64,000 nt of DNA from assembly GCF_001295925.1 (NCBI RefSeq), contig NZ_LJHQ01000003.1, positions 186,001 through 250,000 of the forward strand. Direction: 5' to 3'. Below are positions 16,933 through 25,982 of the stretch, piece by piece. This DNA comes from Allobosea sp. AAP35 (lineage in GTDB: Bacteria; Pseudomonadota; Alphaproteobacteria; Rhizobiales; Beijerinckiaceae). Under the pieces are notes generated by a model. The model saw only the letters and a program-made list of their open reading frames with translations, did not search any database and was not told the origin of the DNA. Within the stretch, counting starts at the first letter, position 1; each line of letters opens with the position of its first letter. Made by a program: the position numbers and the translations under genes.

Positions 16933-19179
16933 ATGGGAAAGCCGGTCGATCCGCCGCCGGAGGACGAATCCGAGCGCATCGACCTGAAGACGGCGCTCGA
17001 AGAGCGCTATCTCGCCTATGCGCTCTCCACCATCATGCACCGCGCCCTGCCGGATGCGCGCGACGGCTTGAAGCCCGTCCACCGCCGCATCATCCATGCG
17101 ATGCGCCTGCTGCGGCTCGACCCCGGCCAGGTCCACAAGAAATGCGCCCGCATCGTCGGCGACGTCATCGGCAAGTTCCACCCGCATGGCGACCAGTCGG
17201 TCTATGACGCGCTGGTGCGCCTCGCGCAGGATTTCGCCCAGCGCTACCCGCTCGTCGACGGCCAGGGCAATTTCGGCAATATCGACGGCGATAACGCCGC
17301 CGCCTATCGCTACACCGAAGCCCGGATGACCGAAGTCGCCCGGCTTCTGCTGGACGGGATTGATGAGGATGCGGTCGATTTCCGCGAGACCTACAACGGC
17401 GAAGACGAGGAGCCGATCGTGCTCCCCGCCGCCTTCCCGAACCTGCTCGCCAATGGCTCGCAGGGCATCGCGGTCGGCATGGCGACCTCGATCCCGCCCC
17501 ACAACGCCGCCGAACTCTGCGACGCCGCGCTGTATCTGATCCAGCATCCCGACACGCCGTCGGAAAAGCTGATGACTTTCGTGCAGGGGCCGGATTTTCC
17601 CACCGGCGGCGTCATCGTCGAGAGCCGCGCCTCGATGGCCGAGACCTATCGCACCGGGCGCGGCGCCTTCCGCACGCGGGCGCGCTGGCATGTCGAGGAT
17701 CTCGGCCGCGGCACCTGGGTCGCGATCGTCACCGAGATTCCCTACATGGTCCAGAAGGGCCGGCTGATCGAGAAGATCGCCGAACTCTTCAACGAGAAGA
17801 AGCTGCCGCTGGTCGCCGACATCCGGGACGAATCGGCGGAGGACATCCGCGTCGTCATCGAGCCGCGCGCGCGCAATGTCGATCCGACGCTGATGATGGA
17901 ATCGCTCTTCCGGCTGACCGAGCTGGAAGCGCGCATCTCGATGAACATGAACGTGCTGACCGGCGGGCTGGTGCCGCGTGTGCTCGGCCTCAACGAGGCC
18001 CTGCGCGCCTGGCTCGACCACCGCCGCGACGTGCTGCTGCGGCGTTCGCGCTTCCGGCTCGGCCAGATCGAGAAGCGGCTGGAGATCCTGCGCGGCCTCT
18101 TGATCGTCTATCTCGACCTCGACCGCGTCATCAAGATCATCCGCGAGGAGGACGAGCCCAAGATCGAGCTGATGCGCTTTTTCGAGCTCAGCGAGGTTCA
18201 GGCCAACGCCATCCTCGACACCCGCCTGCGCGCCCTGCGCAAGCTGGAGGAGATGGCGCTCAAGACCGAGCTCGACGAACTCACCGTCGAGAAGGGCCAG
18301 ATCGAGGAATTGCTGGCGTCGGAACCCGTGCAGTGGAAGCTGATCCAGCACGACATCCGCGCGGTGAAGAAGCTGTTCGGCCCGGAGACCGCAATCGGCA
18401 AGCGCCGCACCACCTTCGCCGACATGCCCGACACCACCGATATCGACCTCGCCCAGGCGATGGTCGAGCGCGAGCCGGTCACCGTCGTCATCTCGAAGAA
18501 GGGCTGGATCCGCGCGCTCAAGGGCCATGTCCAGGACCAGTCGACGCTCACCTTCAAGGGCGATGACGGTCTGAAGACGGCGTTCTTCACCGAGACGACG
18601 GCGAAGATCCTGGTGCTGGCGACCAATGGCAAGGTCTTCACGCTGGAGGCCGCCAAGCTGCCCGGCGGGCGCGGTTTCGGCGATCCGATCCGGCTGATGA
18701 TCGAGCTGGAGGAGCATGCCGAGATCATCGCGGCGTTCCCCTATCGCCCCGGCCTCAAGCTCCTGATGGTGACGACCGACGGGCGCGGATTCGTCGCGCC
18801 GACAGACGACATCGTCGCGAACACCCGAAAGGGCCGGCAGGTGCTCAATGTCGAGATGCCCGTTGAGGCGCTGTTGGCGACGCCCGCCGAGGGCGACCAT
18901 GTCGCGATCATCGGCCAGAACCGCAAGCTTGTCTGCTTCCCGCTCTCCGAGGTCGCCGAGATGGGCCGCGGCAAGGGCGTCCGGCTGCAGCGCTACAAGG
19001 ATGGCGGCGTCTCCGACGCCAAGGTCTTCAAGCTGGCGGACGGCCTGACCTGGCGCGACACCTCGGGCCGGACCTGGACCGTGGCGCAGAGCGAGTTGAT
19101 GGAATGGCTCGGCCATCGCGGCGAGGCAGGGCGGCTACCGCCGAAGGGGTTCCCGAAGAACAACAAATTCGGGGGGTAG
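16933..19179 (+). CDS. parC: DNA topoisomerase IV subunit A
   Basis: Decatenates daughter chromosomes together with ParE. 748 residues. The breakage-reunion domain has the catalytic Tyr127 in [12 protein letters not shown]. The quinolone-determining loop is [20 protein letters not shown]. The C-terminal beta-pinwheel is recognisable from repeats such as [10 protein letters not shown] and TTDGRGFV. It is shorter than GyrA and lacks the GyrA box QRRGGKG, which supports ParC rather than GyrA. The position equivalent to E. coli Ser80 is Gln88. Confidence 0.95.
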   Translation: MGKPVDPPPEDESERIDLKTALEERYLAYALSTIMHRALPDARDGLKPVHRRIIHAMRLLRLDPGQVHKKCARIVGDVIGKFHPHGDQSVYDALVRLAQDFAQRYPLVDGQGNFGNIDGDNAAAYRYTEARMTEVARLLLDGIDEDAVDFRETYNGEDEEPIVLPAAFPNLLANGSQGIAVGMATSIPPHNAAELCDAALYLIQHPDTPSEKLMTFVQGPDFPTGGVIVESRASMAETYRTGRGAFRTRARWHVEDLGRGTWVAIVTEIPYMVQKGRLIEKIAELFNEKKLPLVADIRDESAEDIRVVIEPRARNVDPTLMMESLFRLTELEARISMNMNVLTGGLVPRVLGLNEALRAWLDHRRDVLLRRSRFRLGQIEKRLEILRGLLIVYLDLDRVIKIIREEDEPKIELMRFFELSEVQANAILDTRLRALRKLEEMALKTELDELTVEKGQIEELLASEPVQWKLIQHDIRAVKKLFGPETAIGKRRTTFADMPDTTDIDLAQAMVEREPVTVVISKKGWIRALKGHVQDQSTLTFKGDDGLKTAFFTETTAKILVLATNGKVFTLEAAKLPGGRGFGDPIRLMIELEEHAEIIAAFPYRPGLKLLMVTTDGRGFVAPTDDIVANTRKGRQVLNVEMPVEALLATPAEGDHVAIIGQNRKLVCFPLSEVAEMGRGKGVRLQRYKDGGVSDAKVFKLADGLTWRDTSGRTWTVAQSELMEWLGHRGEAGRLPPKGFPKNNKFGG

Positions 19180-19185
19180 CGGCTG

Positions 19186-19269
19186 GTCGTCATGCTCGGG
19201 CTTGACCCGAGCATCTCTCAAACCAGAGGTCTCTGGTTACGAGATTCTCGGGTCAAGCCCGAGAACGAC
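19186..19269. repeat. Nested intergenic palindrome, family B
   Basis: After parC. The left arm from 19186 (GTCGTCATGCTCGGGCTTGA onward, to 19217) is complementary, with a small bulge, to the right arm 19241-19269 (CTCGGGTCAAGCCCGAGA within it). Inside lies a perfect 8-bp hairpin, AACCAGAG (19220-19227) / CTCTGGTT (19230-19237). Each outer arm is itself partly self-complementary (CTCGGGCTTGACCCGAG). It may also act as a transcription end between parC and the convergent gene. Confidence 0.8.
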
Positions 19270-19332
19270 GCGTGAGATCAGAAGCTTACGCGCGCCGCCT
19301 GAATCAATCCCGCAACCGCCTGAATCAAACTC

Positions 19333-19959
19333 TCAGCGGATCGCCTGGCCGACGACGCCGACTTCCAGTCCCAGCGTCAGATTGTTGGTCACCGCCCATT
19401 CGACGCCGGCCCGCGCCTCGGGTCTGACCGCGATGTCGCTGCGCGAGAATGGGGCCGACCACGGTGTCGCGCCGAAGCGGTAAGTCTCGTTGGCAGCTAT
19501 CATGCCGACCTTGGTGTAGAGCAGCACCTCGGGCGTCACCAGAACCCCCGTCTTGATCTGGAAGGCTCCGGAAAAGTCGCGCGTGTAGGCTGCCTGGCCG
19601 AAGCCCGGTGTGCCATAGCCGCCCAGCGCCGGCATATAGTCGAGTGCGCCGACGATGCCATAGACGAAATCGCCCTCGCGCTTCATCACGCCCGCTTCGA
19701 GACCGAAGGTCGGCCCGGCGGTCGTGCCCATGCGCCTCGAGGTGGTGACGTTGAAGCCCGTCGAGATGCGGGCGTAGGAGCCCTCCCATTTGACCCCGCC
19801 AGGGGCCACGGTCGGCTCCGACCAGGCAAAGGAGGGCAGCGGTGCAAAGCCGCTGAATGGCAGCCAGGATTGCGCCTGGGCTGCGCCGGTCGAAAACATG
19901 GCCGCGCAAAGCGCGCCGGAAAGCAGCGGAAATCTCACCGTCGGATGCATCCTCGCCAC
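19333..19959 (-). CDS. Outer-membrane beta-barrel protein, porin-like, secreted
   Basis: About 208 residues with a Sec signal peptide (VRFPLLSGALCAAMFSTGAAQAQ, cleavage near residue 30). The mature part alternates in beta-strand fashion: WEGSYARISTGFNVTTSR, PTFGLEAGVMKREGDFVYGIVGALDY, GAFQIKTGVLVTPEVLLYTKVGMI, EARAGVEWAVTNNLTLGLEVGVVG. This resembles the small Omp25/RopB-like barrels of Rhizobiales, but it ends without the usual terminal aromatic residue (ends AIR). GTG 19959 or ATG 19950 may be the start. Its function is unknown, probably envelope structure. Confidence 0.7.
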   Translation of the reverse strand: MARMHPTVRFPLLSGALCAAMFSTGAAQAQSWLPFSGFAPLPSFAWSEPTVAPGGVKWEGSYARISTGFNVTTSRRMGTTAGPTFGLEAGVMKREGDFVYGIVGALDYMPALGGYGTPGFGQAAYTRDFSGAFQIKTGVLVTPEVLLYTKVGMIAANETYRFGATPWSAPFSRSDIAVRPEARAGVEWAVTNNLTLGLEVGVVGQAIR

Positions 19960-20059
19960 GTCGCGCCAGGGCCCGCGCCCATCGCCGCATCACTCGAAGT
20001 TAGCATGAGGGGGAGCGAATGTCGCGGATTTGTGGCGCGACGACGGGCCAGGCCGGTCT

Positions 20060-21085
20060 TCAGGACAGCTTGGTCTTGAGCTTGAGGAAGCGCATCGTCC
20101 GCTCGGCCATGGCGGGGTCGAGGGCCGCATAGGCGCGCAGATCGTCCTCGGTCGCGGCCTTGCCGAACATCAGCCTGCGAGCCCGCAGGGTCAGGACCGC
20201 CTCGAAAGCCGCGCTCCCAACGCCGAGCGCCCGGCATGCGACTGCGATGCCGCTGGCGTCGCGTTGCATCAGCACCCGCAGGGCCTGGTCGGTGCTCAGG
20301 CTCGCCACCTGGGCGAAGACGAGCGCGAGGTGGAAGGCGCGGTCTTCGTCGGCCAGCATCGTGACGATCTCGTCGAGCGGGCGCGTGCCGGCTGCGAGAT
20401 CCACCAGGAGCAGCTTGATCTCGAGCCGCTGCTGGCGGGCCTGACGCGCCAGCGTCAGCGCCTCGCTGCCCGGCTTGGACCAGAGGCCGCCCTCTTCGCT
20501 CAGTTGTTCGACAATGCGCATCACCCGCTGCGCCCGGTCGGGCGTGAGGTCGGAGCGCGCCGAGAGGGCCAGGCTGATCTGGCCGTCCTGTCCGCCGCGC
20601 GCGACCAGTTTGTCGAAGCCCTTTTCAGACAGGCTGGCGCCTTCATTGGCGCTGACTGTGTGCAGGACCTGACGGTCGCCGCGCTCGACCAGGATATCGG
20701 TCACGCTTTCCGACAGGCGGGCGCGTTCGGCGATCGCCACCAGATGATGCTGCGACTGGCTGACAGCGATGGCTGCGAGATCGGTGTCGGTCAGAACCGG
20801 GGACAGTTTCAGGACGAGCCGCGCGACATCCGCATCGGGGTCGGAGGCCAGGGTCACGGCGACATCGCGTGGCAGCGCCGGGGCGGCCGCAACGCGCGTC
20901 GCATAGTCCCGGCGAGAACCGGTCTCGAGATGCGGCAGCGAGCGCAGCGCGATCTCGCCGTAATGCGCCTGGGAGGCTTCATTGGGCGCGTCGTCGAGCA
21001 GGAACAGATCGGTGACCGCATTGAGCAGTTGCCGCCGGGAATCCGACGACATCTCCGCTGGCATTCGGGTCAATGAATTGAACAT
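20060..21085 (-). CDS. DUF2336 family HEAT-like repeat protein
   Basis: A 341-residue all-helical cytosolic protein of the alphaproteobacterial DUF2336 family. Typical segments are RRQLLNAVTDLFL near the N-terminus, the VAVTLASDPDADVARLVLKLSPVLTDTDL repeat, and HLVAIAERARLSESVTDILVERGDRQVLHTVSANEGASLSEKGFDKLV. These look like short helical repeats used for protein contacts. No enzymatic motif is visible. Its role is unknown. It is a single gene on the minus strand. Confidence 0.85.
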   Translation of the reverse strand: MFNSLTRMPAEMSSDSRRQLLNAVTDLFLLDDAPNEASQAHYGEIALRSLPHLETGSRRDYATRVAAAPALPRDVAVTLASDPDADVARLVLKLSPVLTDTDLAAIAVSQSQHHLVAIAERARLSESVTDILVERGDRQVLHTVSANEGASLSEKGFDKLVARGGQDGQISLALSARSDLTPDRAQRVMRIVEQLSEEGGLWSKPGSEALTLARQARQQRLEIKLLLVDLAAGTRPLDEIVTMLADEDRAFHLALVFAQVASLSTDQALRVLMQRDASGIAVACRALGVGSAAFEAVLTLRARRLMFGKAATEDDLRAYAALDPAMAERTMRFLKLKTKLS

Positions 21086-21312
21086 TGCGTCGTCCGGGCA
21101 AAGTTGAATGCCGCAATCTAGCGCAGAGCGATTGATCGATCCTTAAGATGACTGTGCGTGATCCGACCAAAGGGCACTGCGGTCGCGGACCGCCGTTCTG
21201 CCGATGGTGGTCTGAAGGCCCTTGCCACGAACGCCGGCGCGCAGCAGATCGGTCCAGGTTTCAGCCGTCAGGATCGGCACGGTCGCCGGGCGCAGCCCAG
21301 GCCGAATGCGGC

Positions 21313-22059
21313 CTATTCGGCGCGTTCCCAGCCCTGTGCCATCAGGCGCTCCTGCGGCTGGAAGCGTTCCTTGTAGGCCATCTTCGGCGAACCATCGACC
21401 CAATAGCCGAGATAGACATAAGGCAGTCGCAGGCGCCGCGCCCGTTCGATGTGGTCCAGCACCATGAAGGTCCCCAACGAGCGCGCGATCAGGGAGGGGT
21501 CGAACACCGAATAGACCATCGAGAGTCCGTCGCTCAGCGTGTCGGTCAGGGCCATCGCGTAAAGATCGCCTCGGCCCCGCCCGGTGAAGCCGCTATCGGG
21601 CCCGCGCCGGCGGTATTCGATCAGCGTGGTGTCGACATGGGTGTCCTCGACCATCATCGCGAAGTCCAGCGCCGACATCGTCGCCATTCCGCCATCGGGA
21701 TGGCGCTCGTCGAGATAGGAACGAAACAGCGAATAATGCTCCGAGCGCGGCCGCGGCGGCAGACCCTCGCCGATCAGATCGCTGTTGCGCGCCATCACCT
21801 TCCGGAAGCTGCGGGAGGGCCGGAACTCGTTGACGAGCACGCGAACGGAGATGCAGGCCCGGCAGGTCTCGCAGGCTGGTCGATAGGCGATGCTCTGCGA
21901 GCGCCGGAAACCGCCCTGGCTCAGCACGTTGTTGAGATCGCGCGCGCGGCCGCCCACCAGATGGGTGAACACCTTGCGCTCTTCGCGCCCCGGCAGATAG
22001 GGGCACGTGGTCGCCGACGTCAGATAGAATTGCGGGGCATCCCGCAACGGGCGCGTCAC
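21313..22059 (-). CDS. bpt: Aspartate/glutamate leucyltransferase
   Basis: A 248-residue Bpt/Ate1-family aminoacyl-tRNA-protein transferase, which adds leucine to N-terminal Asp/Glu to mark proteins for ClpS-ClpAP degradation. Features: N-terminal [18 protein letters not shown], the Cys pair [13 protein letters not shown], the [11 protein letters not shown] region, and a C-terminal GNAT-like core with [24 protein letters not shown]. The start is GTG 22059. An RDD membrane protein lies upstream on the same strand, a common pairing in alphaproteobacteria. Confidence 0.93.
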   Translation of the reverse strand: MTRPLRDAPQFYLTSATTCPYLPGREERKVFTHLVGGRARDLNNVLSQGGFRRSQSIAYRPACETCRACISVRVLVNEFRPSRSFRKVMARNSDLIGEGLPPRPRSEHYSLFRSYLDERHPDGGMATMSALDFAMMVEDTHVDTTLIEYRRRGPDSGFTGRGRGDLYAMALTDTLSDGLSMVYSVFDPSLIARSLGTFMVLDHIERARRLRLPYVYLGYWVDGSPKMAYKERFQPQERLMAQGWERAE

Positions 22060-22133
22060 GGCAGCTTGGCTCCGGCAAGGGTCTGGCGCAGCAGTCTATC
22101 AGCAGACGTGCCGGCAACAAGCGCCTGTTGATC

Positions 22134-22628
22134 TCACGCGCGCACGATAACCAACCCGGTGAGCAGATCATGGCCCAGCCGCCGGTCGCTGCGGACGACG
22201 CCGCACAGGATGTCGAGTACCCACAGCGCGACTGTCGAGGCCGCGACGTAAAACAGCAGCGCATGCACCGCCGCAGCCAGGCCGTCGGGCCGGCCGCCGC
22301 TGGCGGTTTCGACGCGCAGGCCTGCCATCCGCATGCCCCAGGTCGCCTGGCGCGGCCCGCCGATGGTCAGCGCCGCATAGCCCAGCGCGGTCGCCACCGT
22401 CGCGATCGGGATCAGGAGCCAGGTCGCGCCGAAGGTCACGATGCCGAGCACGCCGAGCCCGAGCCAGACCAGCGTGCCCAGGATGGCCAGGACGATGATA
22501 TCGCCGATCCAAGCGAAGATCCGCGAGCCCAGCACGCCGCTGACGTCCTGGACGGGGCGCTCGCCGACCGAGACGATCGGGGACTGGCTGTAGCGTGTGT
22601 CGCTCATCGGTGTGTCTGATCCTGTCAT
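22134..22628 (-). CDS. RDD family integral membrane protein
   Basis: About 164 residues with an RDD domain: helix 1 GVLGSRIFAWIGDIIVLAILGTLVWLGL contains the Arg and Asp that name the family, then ATWLLIPIATVATALGYAALTIGGPRQATWGMRMAGLRVE, and a last segment VHALLFYVAASTVALWVLDILCGV. RDD proteins are suspected transporters or membrane stabilisers; no substrate can be assigned. ATG 22628 (GGAGGAG further upstream) or ATG 22607 may be the start. It lies 74 bases upstream of bpt and is probably in one transcript with it. Confidence 0.88.
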   Translation of the reverse strand: MTGSDTPMSDTRYSQSPIVSVGERPVQDVSGVLGSRIFAWIGDIIVLAILGTLVWLGLGVLGIVTFGATWLLIPIATVATALGYAALTIGGPRQATWGMRMAGLRVETASGGRPDGLAAAVHALLFYVAASTVALWVLDILCGVVRSDRRLGHDLLTGLVIVRA

Positions 22629-22767
22629 GGGCGGATGGGCTCCTCCGCGCCCTTAATGTCTGATCACCATCGCGGTTCTGCAAGGCCGTGTGTGAGCGAT
22701 TTCGAAGGCGGGAGGTCGTCAGCGCCCGACCTGGTTCGTCGGACAGAAAGCGCGCCGTGGCGCGGGT

Positions 22768-24000
22768 TTAAACGAGACCGCGCGGCAGGATGCGATGCGG
22801 CGCGAAGCCGCCCTCGCGCAGTGCCGCCTCTATGGCGGCCGAATGCGCACTGCCCCGGGTCTCGACCGTGACGTCGAGCGTCACCCCCTTGGCCGGCACA
22901 TCGAGGAAAAGCCGGCCATGGCTGACTTCGAGGATATTGGCGCCCTCATCGCCGAGCAGGCTCGCGACTTTGCCGAGCAGGCCCGGCCGGTCGCTGGTCG
23001 TCAGGCGGAAGGCGACGATCCGGTCCTCGCGCTCGAGTTCGCGCACCATGATCGCCGCCAGGAGCCGCGTGTCGATATTGCCGCCGCAAAGCACGAGCCC
23101 GACCTTGCGCCCGGCATAGCGCCCGGGCTCCTTCAGCATGGCGGCGAGTCCGGCCGCGCCCGCCCCCTCAGCCAGGCTGTGCTGCAGGCTGGCATAGGCA
23201 TAGACGGCCCGCTCGATCAGATCCTCACCCACCAGCACGATATCGGAGACCAGGCTGGAGACGATCGGCAGCGTCTGAACGCCGACGGTCTTGACGGCGA
23301 TGCCCTCGGCCAGCGTGGGCCCGCCGACGGGCCGGTCCTCGGCGTTGATGGCGTTGAAGAAGGACGGGTAGAGCTCGGCCTCGACGCCGATCAGTTCGAT
23401 GCCGGGCTTCAGTGCCCTGGCCGCCACCGCATTTCCGGCCATGAGGCCGCCGCCGCCCAGCGGGATGATCAGAACATCGAGATCGGGTTCGTCATCGAGC
23501 ATCTCGCGGGCGATCGTGCCCTGGCCGGCCATCACGGCGGGGTCGTCGTACGGATGGACGAAGACGAGTTCGTCGGTCTGAGCCAGTTCACGCGCCTTCT
23601 GTGCTGATTCATGCAGCGTTTCGCCATGAAGCACGACATGGGCACCGTGGGAACGGGTGTTCTCGACCTTCACCAGCGGCGTCGTCTGCGGCATCACGAT
23701 TGTCGCCGGGATGCCGAAGCGACGCGCGTGATAGGCGACCGCCTGGGCATGATTGCCGGCCGACATGGCGATGACGCCGCGCTCGCGCTCATCCTCGTCC
23801 AGGGCCAGCAGCCTGTTGACCGCGCCGCGCTCCTTGAAGGAGGCGGTGGCCTGCATGTTCTCGTGCTTGACCAGCACGGTCGCGCCGGTGAGCGCCGAGA
23901 GCCTGGGCGCCGGAACCAGCGGCGTGCGCAGCACATGACCCTCGATCCGGCGCGCGGCCTCCTCGACGTCCTCGGGCGTGATCGCGAAGGGCTCGCTCAT
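22768..24000 (-). CDS. ilvA: Threonine ammonia-lyase with C-terminal ACT domain
   Basis: Converts threonine to 2-oxobutyrate and ammonia, a PLP reaction feeding isoleucine synthesis or threonine breakdown. 410 residues. The PLP lysine is in ENMQATASFKERGA, the phosphate-binding loop is PLGGGGLMAG, and one ACT domain (VAFRLTTSDRPGLLGKVASLLGDEGANILEV) ends the protein. One ACT domain at about 400 residues matches the shorter TdcB/IlvA-type enzymes. It follows a small lipoprotein gene with an ATGA overlap, so translation is coupled. Confidence 0.93.
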   Translation of the reverse strand: MSEPFAITPEDVEEAARRIEGHVLRTPLVPAPRLSALTGATVLVKHENMQATASFKERGAVNRLLALDEDERERGVIAMSAGNHAQAVAYHARRFGIPATIVMPQTTPLVKVENTRSHGAHVVLHGETLHESAQKARELAQTDELVFVHPYDDPAVMAGQGTIAREMLDDEPDLDVLIIPLGGGGLMAGNAVAARALKPGIELIGVEAELYPSFFNAINAEDRPVGGPTLAEGIAVKTVGVQTLPIVSSLVSDIVLVGEDLIERAVYAYASLQHSLAEGAGAAGLAAMLKEPGRYAGRKVGLVLCGGNIDTRLLAAIMVRELEREDRIVAFRLTTSDRPGLLGKVASLLGDEGANILEVSHGRLFLDVPAKGVTLDVTVETRGSAHSAAIEAALREGGFAPHRILPRGLV

Positions 24001-24536
24001 GGCGGGATTTCCGTCTCGTTGCGGTCGATGTTCGGTCGCGGCGGGATGGGCCGGTCGGCGGGCCTCATTTCGCTCGTGCCGGCGCGACGCGGGATCGGTG
24101 CCCGATCATCGGGCACGCGCATCATCGGCTCGCGTGGCGGGCGGCCGGGTGCCGTCGGCGCGCCGGGATCGGGGGGCGGTTCGTCGCGGTTCTCGAGATA
24201 GAAGCGCCTCAGCAGATAGAAGCTCGCCTCGCTCATCGGCTGACCGTCGGACGCTATGCCGATCAGGGCGCCGCGTCGCGAGCCCTGTCCGTCGCCGGCG
24301 AACAGGCAGTCGATGCTGCGCCGTCGCGCCGGGCCGTTCGACGCCCCCGCGACATAGGTGATGCGAAGCGTGTGGGGCCGCGGACCCGGCCCCGTCGTCT
24401 CGATCGCAATTGGGGTGTCGGGCCGGTTCAGCGCCGGGATCGCCTGCCGGCACAGCTTCAGTTGAGCGGGCTCGAAAGGCTCGCCGCAGGAGGCGAGCAC
24501 CAGGGCCAGCAGAATCGGGAACAGGAGAGGGCGCAT
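23997..24536 (-). CDS. Putative lipoprotein of unknown function
   Basis: About 179 residues. The signal peptide is MRPLLFPILLALVLASCGEP with lipobox LASC, so the mature protein is probably an acylated envelope lipoprotein. A core with CRQAIPALNRPDTPIAIETTGPG and RRRSIDCLFAGDG contains two further Cys that could pair. The C-terminal third is a Pro/Arg-rich disordered tail. An upstream start at 24587 exists, but the lipobox sets 24536. It overlaps the threonine ammonia-lyase start by four bases (ATGA). I do not recognise a family. Confidence 0.78.
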   Translation of the reverse strand: MRPLLFPILLALVLASCGEPFEPAQLKLCRQAIPALNRPDTPIAIETTGPGPRPHTLRITYVAGASNGPARRRSIDCLFAGDGQGSRRGALIGIASDGQPMSEASFYLLRRFYLENRDEPPPDPGAPTAPGRPPREPMMRVPDDRAPIPRRAGTSEMRPADRPIPPRPNIDRNETEIPP

Positions 24537-24580
24537 GTGGTAGGGAGCGTAGCGGTCGCCATGCGGCATTGAAACACGCA

Positions 24581-24691
24581 ACGTCATCCCGGACGGAGCG
24601 AAGCGGAGCTCCGGGATCCATCGTAGGGCACGGCGGCGCTCTATGATGGATCCCGGAGCGGCGCCGCTTCGCGGCTTGTCCGGGATGACGT
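24581..24691. repeat. Intergenic palindromic repeat, family A (complete copy)
   Basis: Complete 111-bp double palindrome. Outer arms ACGTCATCCCGGAC (24581-24594) and GTCCGGGATGACGT (24678-24691) are perfect. Inner arms CTCCGGGATCCATCGTAG (24609-24626) and CTATGATGGATCCCGGAG (24641-24658) match except at one position. It sits between the lipoprotein gene and hemB and is the best-preserved of three copies in the window. Confidence 0.9.
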
Positions 24692-24717
24692 GAAGCTTCG
24701 TCGACCGGGTGCAGCCC

Positions 24718-25770
24718 TCAGCCCATCGCCTTCAGCTTCTCCGCCACCTTCGGCGCGAAATAGGTCAGCACCCCGTCGGCGCCGGCGCGCTTGAAGGCCA
24801 TCAGGCTTTCGATCATCGCCCGCTCGCCGTCGAGCCAGCCATTGCCGGCGGCCGCCATGATCATCGCGTACTCGCCCGACACCTGATAGGCGAAGGTCGG
24901 CACCCGAAAATGGTCCTTCACCCGCGCCACGATGTCGAGATAGGGCAGGCCGGGCTTGATCATCACCATGTCGGCGCCCTCCTCGAGATCGAGCGCCACC
25001 TCGGCGATGGCCTCGTCGGAATTGGCCGGGTCCATCTGGTAGGTGCGCTTGTCGCCGATCAGCGTGGCGTTGGTGCCGATCGCGTCGCGGAACGGGCCGT
25101 AGAAGGCCGAGGCGTATTTCGCGGCATAGGCCATGATCTGCACGTCTTCATGGCCCGAGGCATCGAGCGCGCCGCGCATCGCGCCGACGCGCCCGTCCAT
25201 CATGTCCGACGGCGCGATCACATCGGCGCCCGCATCGGCGAGCGCCAGCGCCTGCTGGACCAGGATCGCGACGCTGGCATCGTTCAGGATGCGCTCGCCC
25301 TCCATCACGCCGTCATGGCCATGGGAGGTGTAGGGGTCGAGCGCGGCGTCGCAGATGATGCCGATCTGCGGCACCTCGGCCTTGATCGCCCGCACGGCGC
25401 GGCACATCAGGTTGCGGGCGTTCAGCGCCTCCGAGCCCGTCGGGTCGCGCAGCGCCTTGTCGACGAAGGGAAAGGGCGCGATCGCCGGGATGCCCAGCGA
25501 GGCGGCATGCACGCTCTGGCGCACAGCCTCCTCGATGTTGAGCCGGTCGACGCCCGGCATCCAGGCCACCGGCGTCCGGGCCTCGCTGGAGTCCATCAGG
25601 AACAGCGGCCAGATCAGATCGTCCGTCGTCAGGCGCGTCTCGCGCACCAGCCGCCGCGACCAGTCCGCCTTGCGGTTGCGGCGCAGCCGACGCGTCAAGC
25701 CGAGCGAGGGCGTGTCGATGTCCAGGCGAGCCTGGGGCGCGGGGAAAGGCCGTACGTTGCGGATGTCCAA
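24718..25770 (-). CDS. hemB: Porphobilinogen synthase (delta-aminolevulinate dehydratase)
   Basis: Joins two 5-aminolevulinate molecules into porphobilinogen for haem synthesis. 350 residues of TIM barrel. The two Schiff-base lysines lie in IMAYAAKYASAFYGPF and VMIKPGLPYLD. The metal site reads CDAALDPYTSHGHDG, so the zinc-binding Cys triad of E. coli or human enzymes is replaced by Asp/Ala, marking the Mg2+-dependent type. The start is TTG 25770, with GGAGG five bases upstream. It is monocistronic by position. Confidence 0.95.
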   Translation of the reverse strand: MDIRNVRPFPAPQARLDIDTPSLGLTRRLRRNRKADWSRRLVRETRLTTDDLIWPLFLMDSSEARTPVAWMPGVDRLNIEEAVRQSVHAASLGIPAIAPFPFVDKALRDPTGSEALNARNLMCRAVRAIKAEVPQIGIICDAALDPYTSHGHDGVMEGERILNDASVAILVQQALALADAGADVIAPSDMMDGRVGAMRGALDASGHEDVQIMAYAAKYASAFYGPFRDAIGTNATLIGDKRTYQMDPANSDEAIAEVALDLEEGADMVMIKPGLPYLDIVARVKDHFRVPTFAYQVSGEYAMIMAAAGNGWLDGERAMIESLMAFKRAGADGVLTYFAPKVAEKLKAMG

Positions 25771-25982
25771 TCATGCCTCCGTGGGCGAGATGCTGCCGGC
25801 CGGGCCGGGGGCTTGGGAAGCCGGGCAAAGCAGGTCGGATACATCTAGCACATCGGAACCGTTCCAAAAAAGAGGCTGTGGCGGCATGGCGTCCTGCCTG
25901 GTGTGCAAACGGAGACGGCCAGGTTTGACAAGCGTCGTCGCCCCGGCACAGAACCGAGCCGCGCAAAGGGGAGCCGAGCCGC

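Noticed and set aside
16789..19116. Very long minus-strand open frame opposite parC
   Set aside because: It is the antisense shadow of parC. The product is Leu/Gly/Ala/Asp/Arg-rich with no domain, as expected from reading GC3-rich codons backwards.
25855..25865. GGAACCGTTCC palindrome between hemB and the hydrolase gene as an EcfG promoter
   Set aside because: There is no CGTT at 16-17 bases on either strand. It remains only a short palindrome of unknown meaning.
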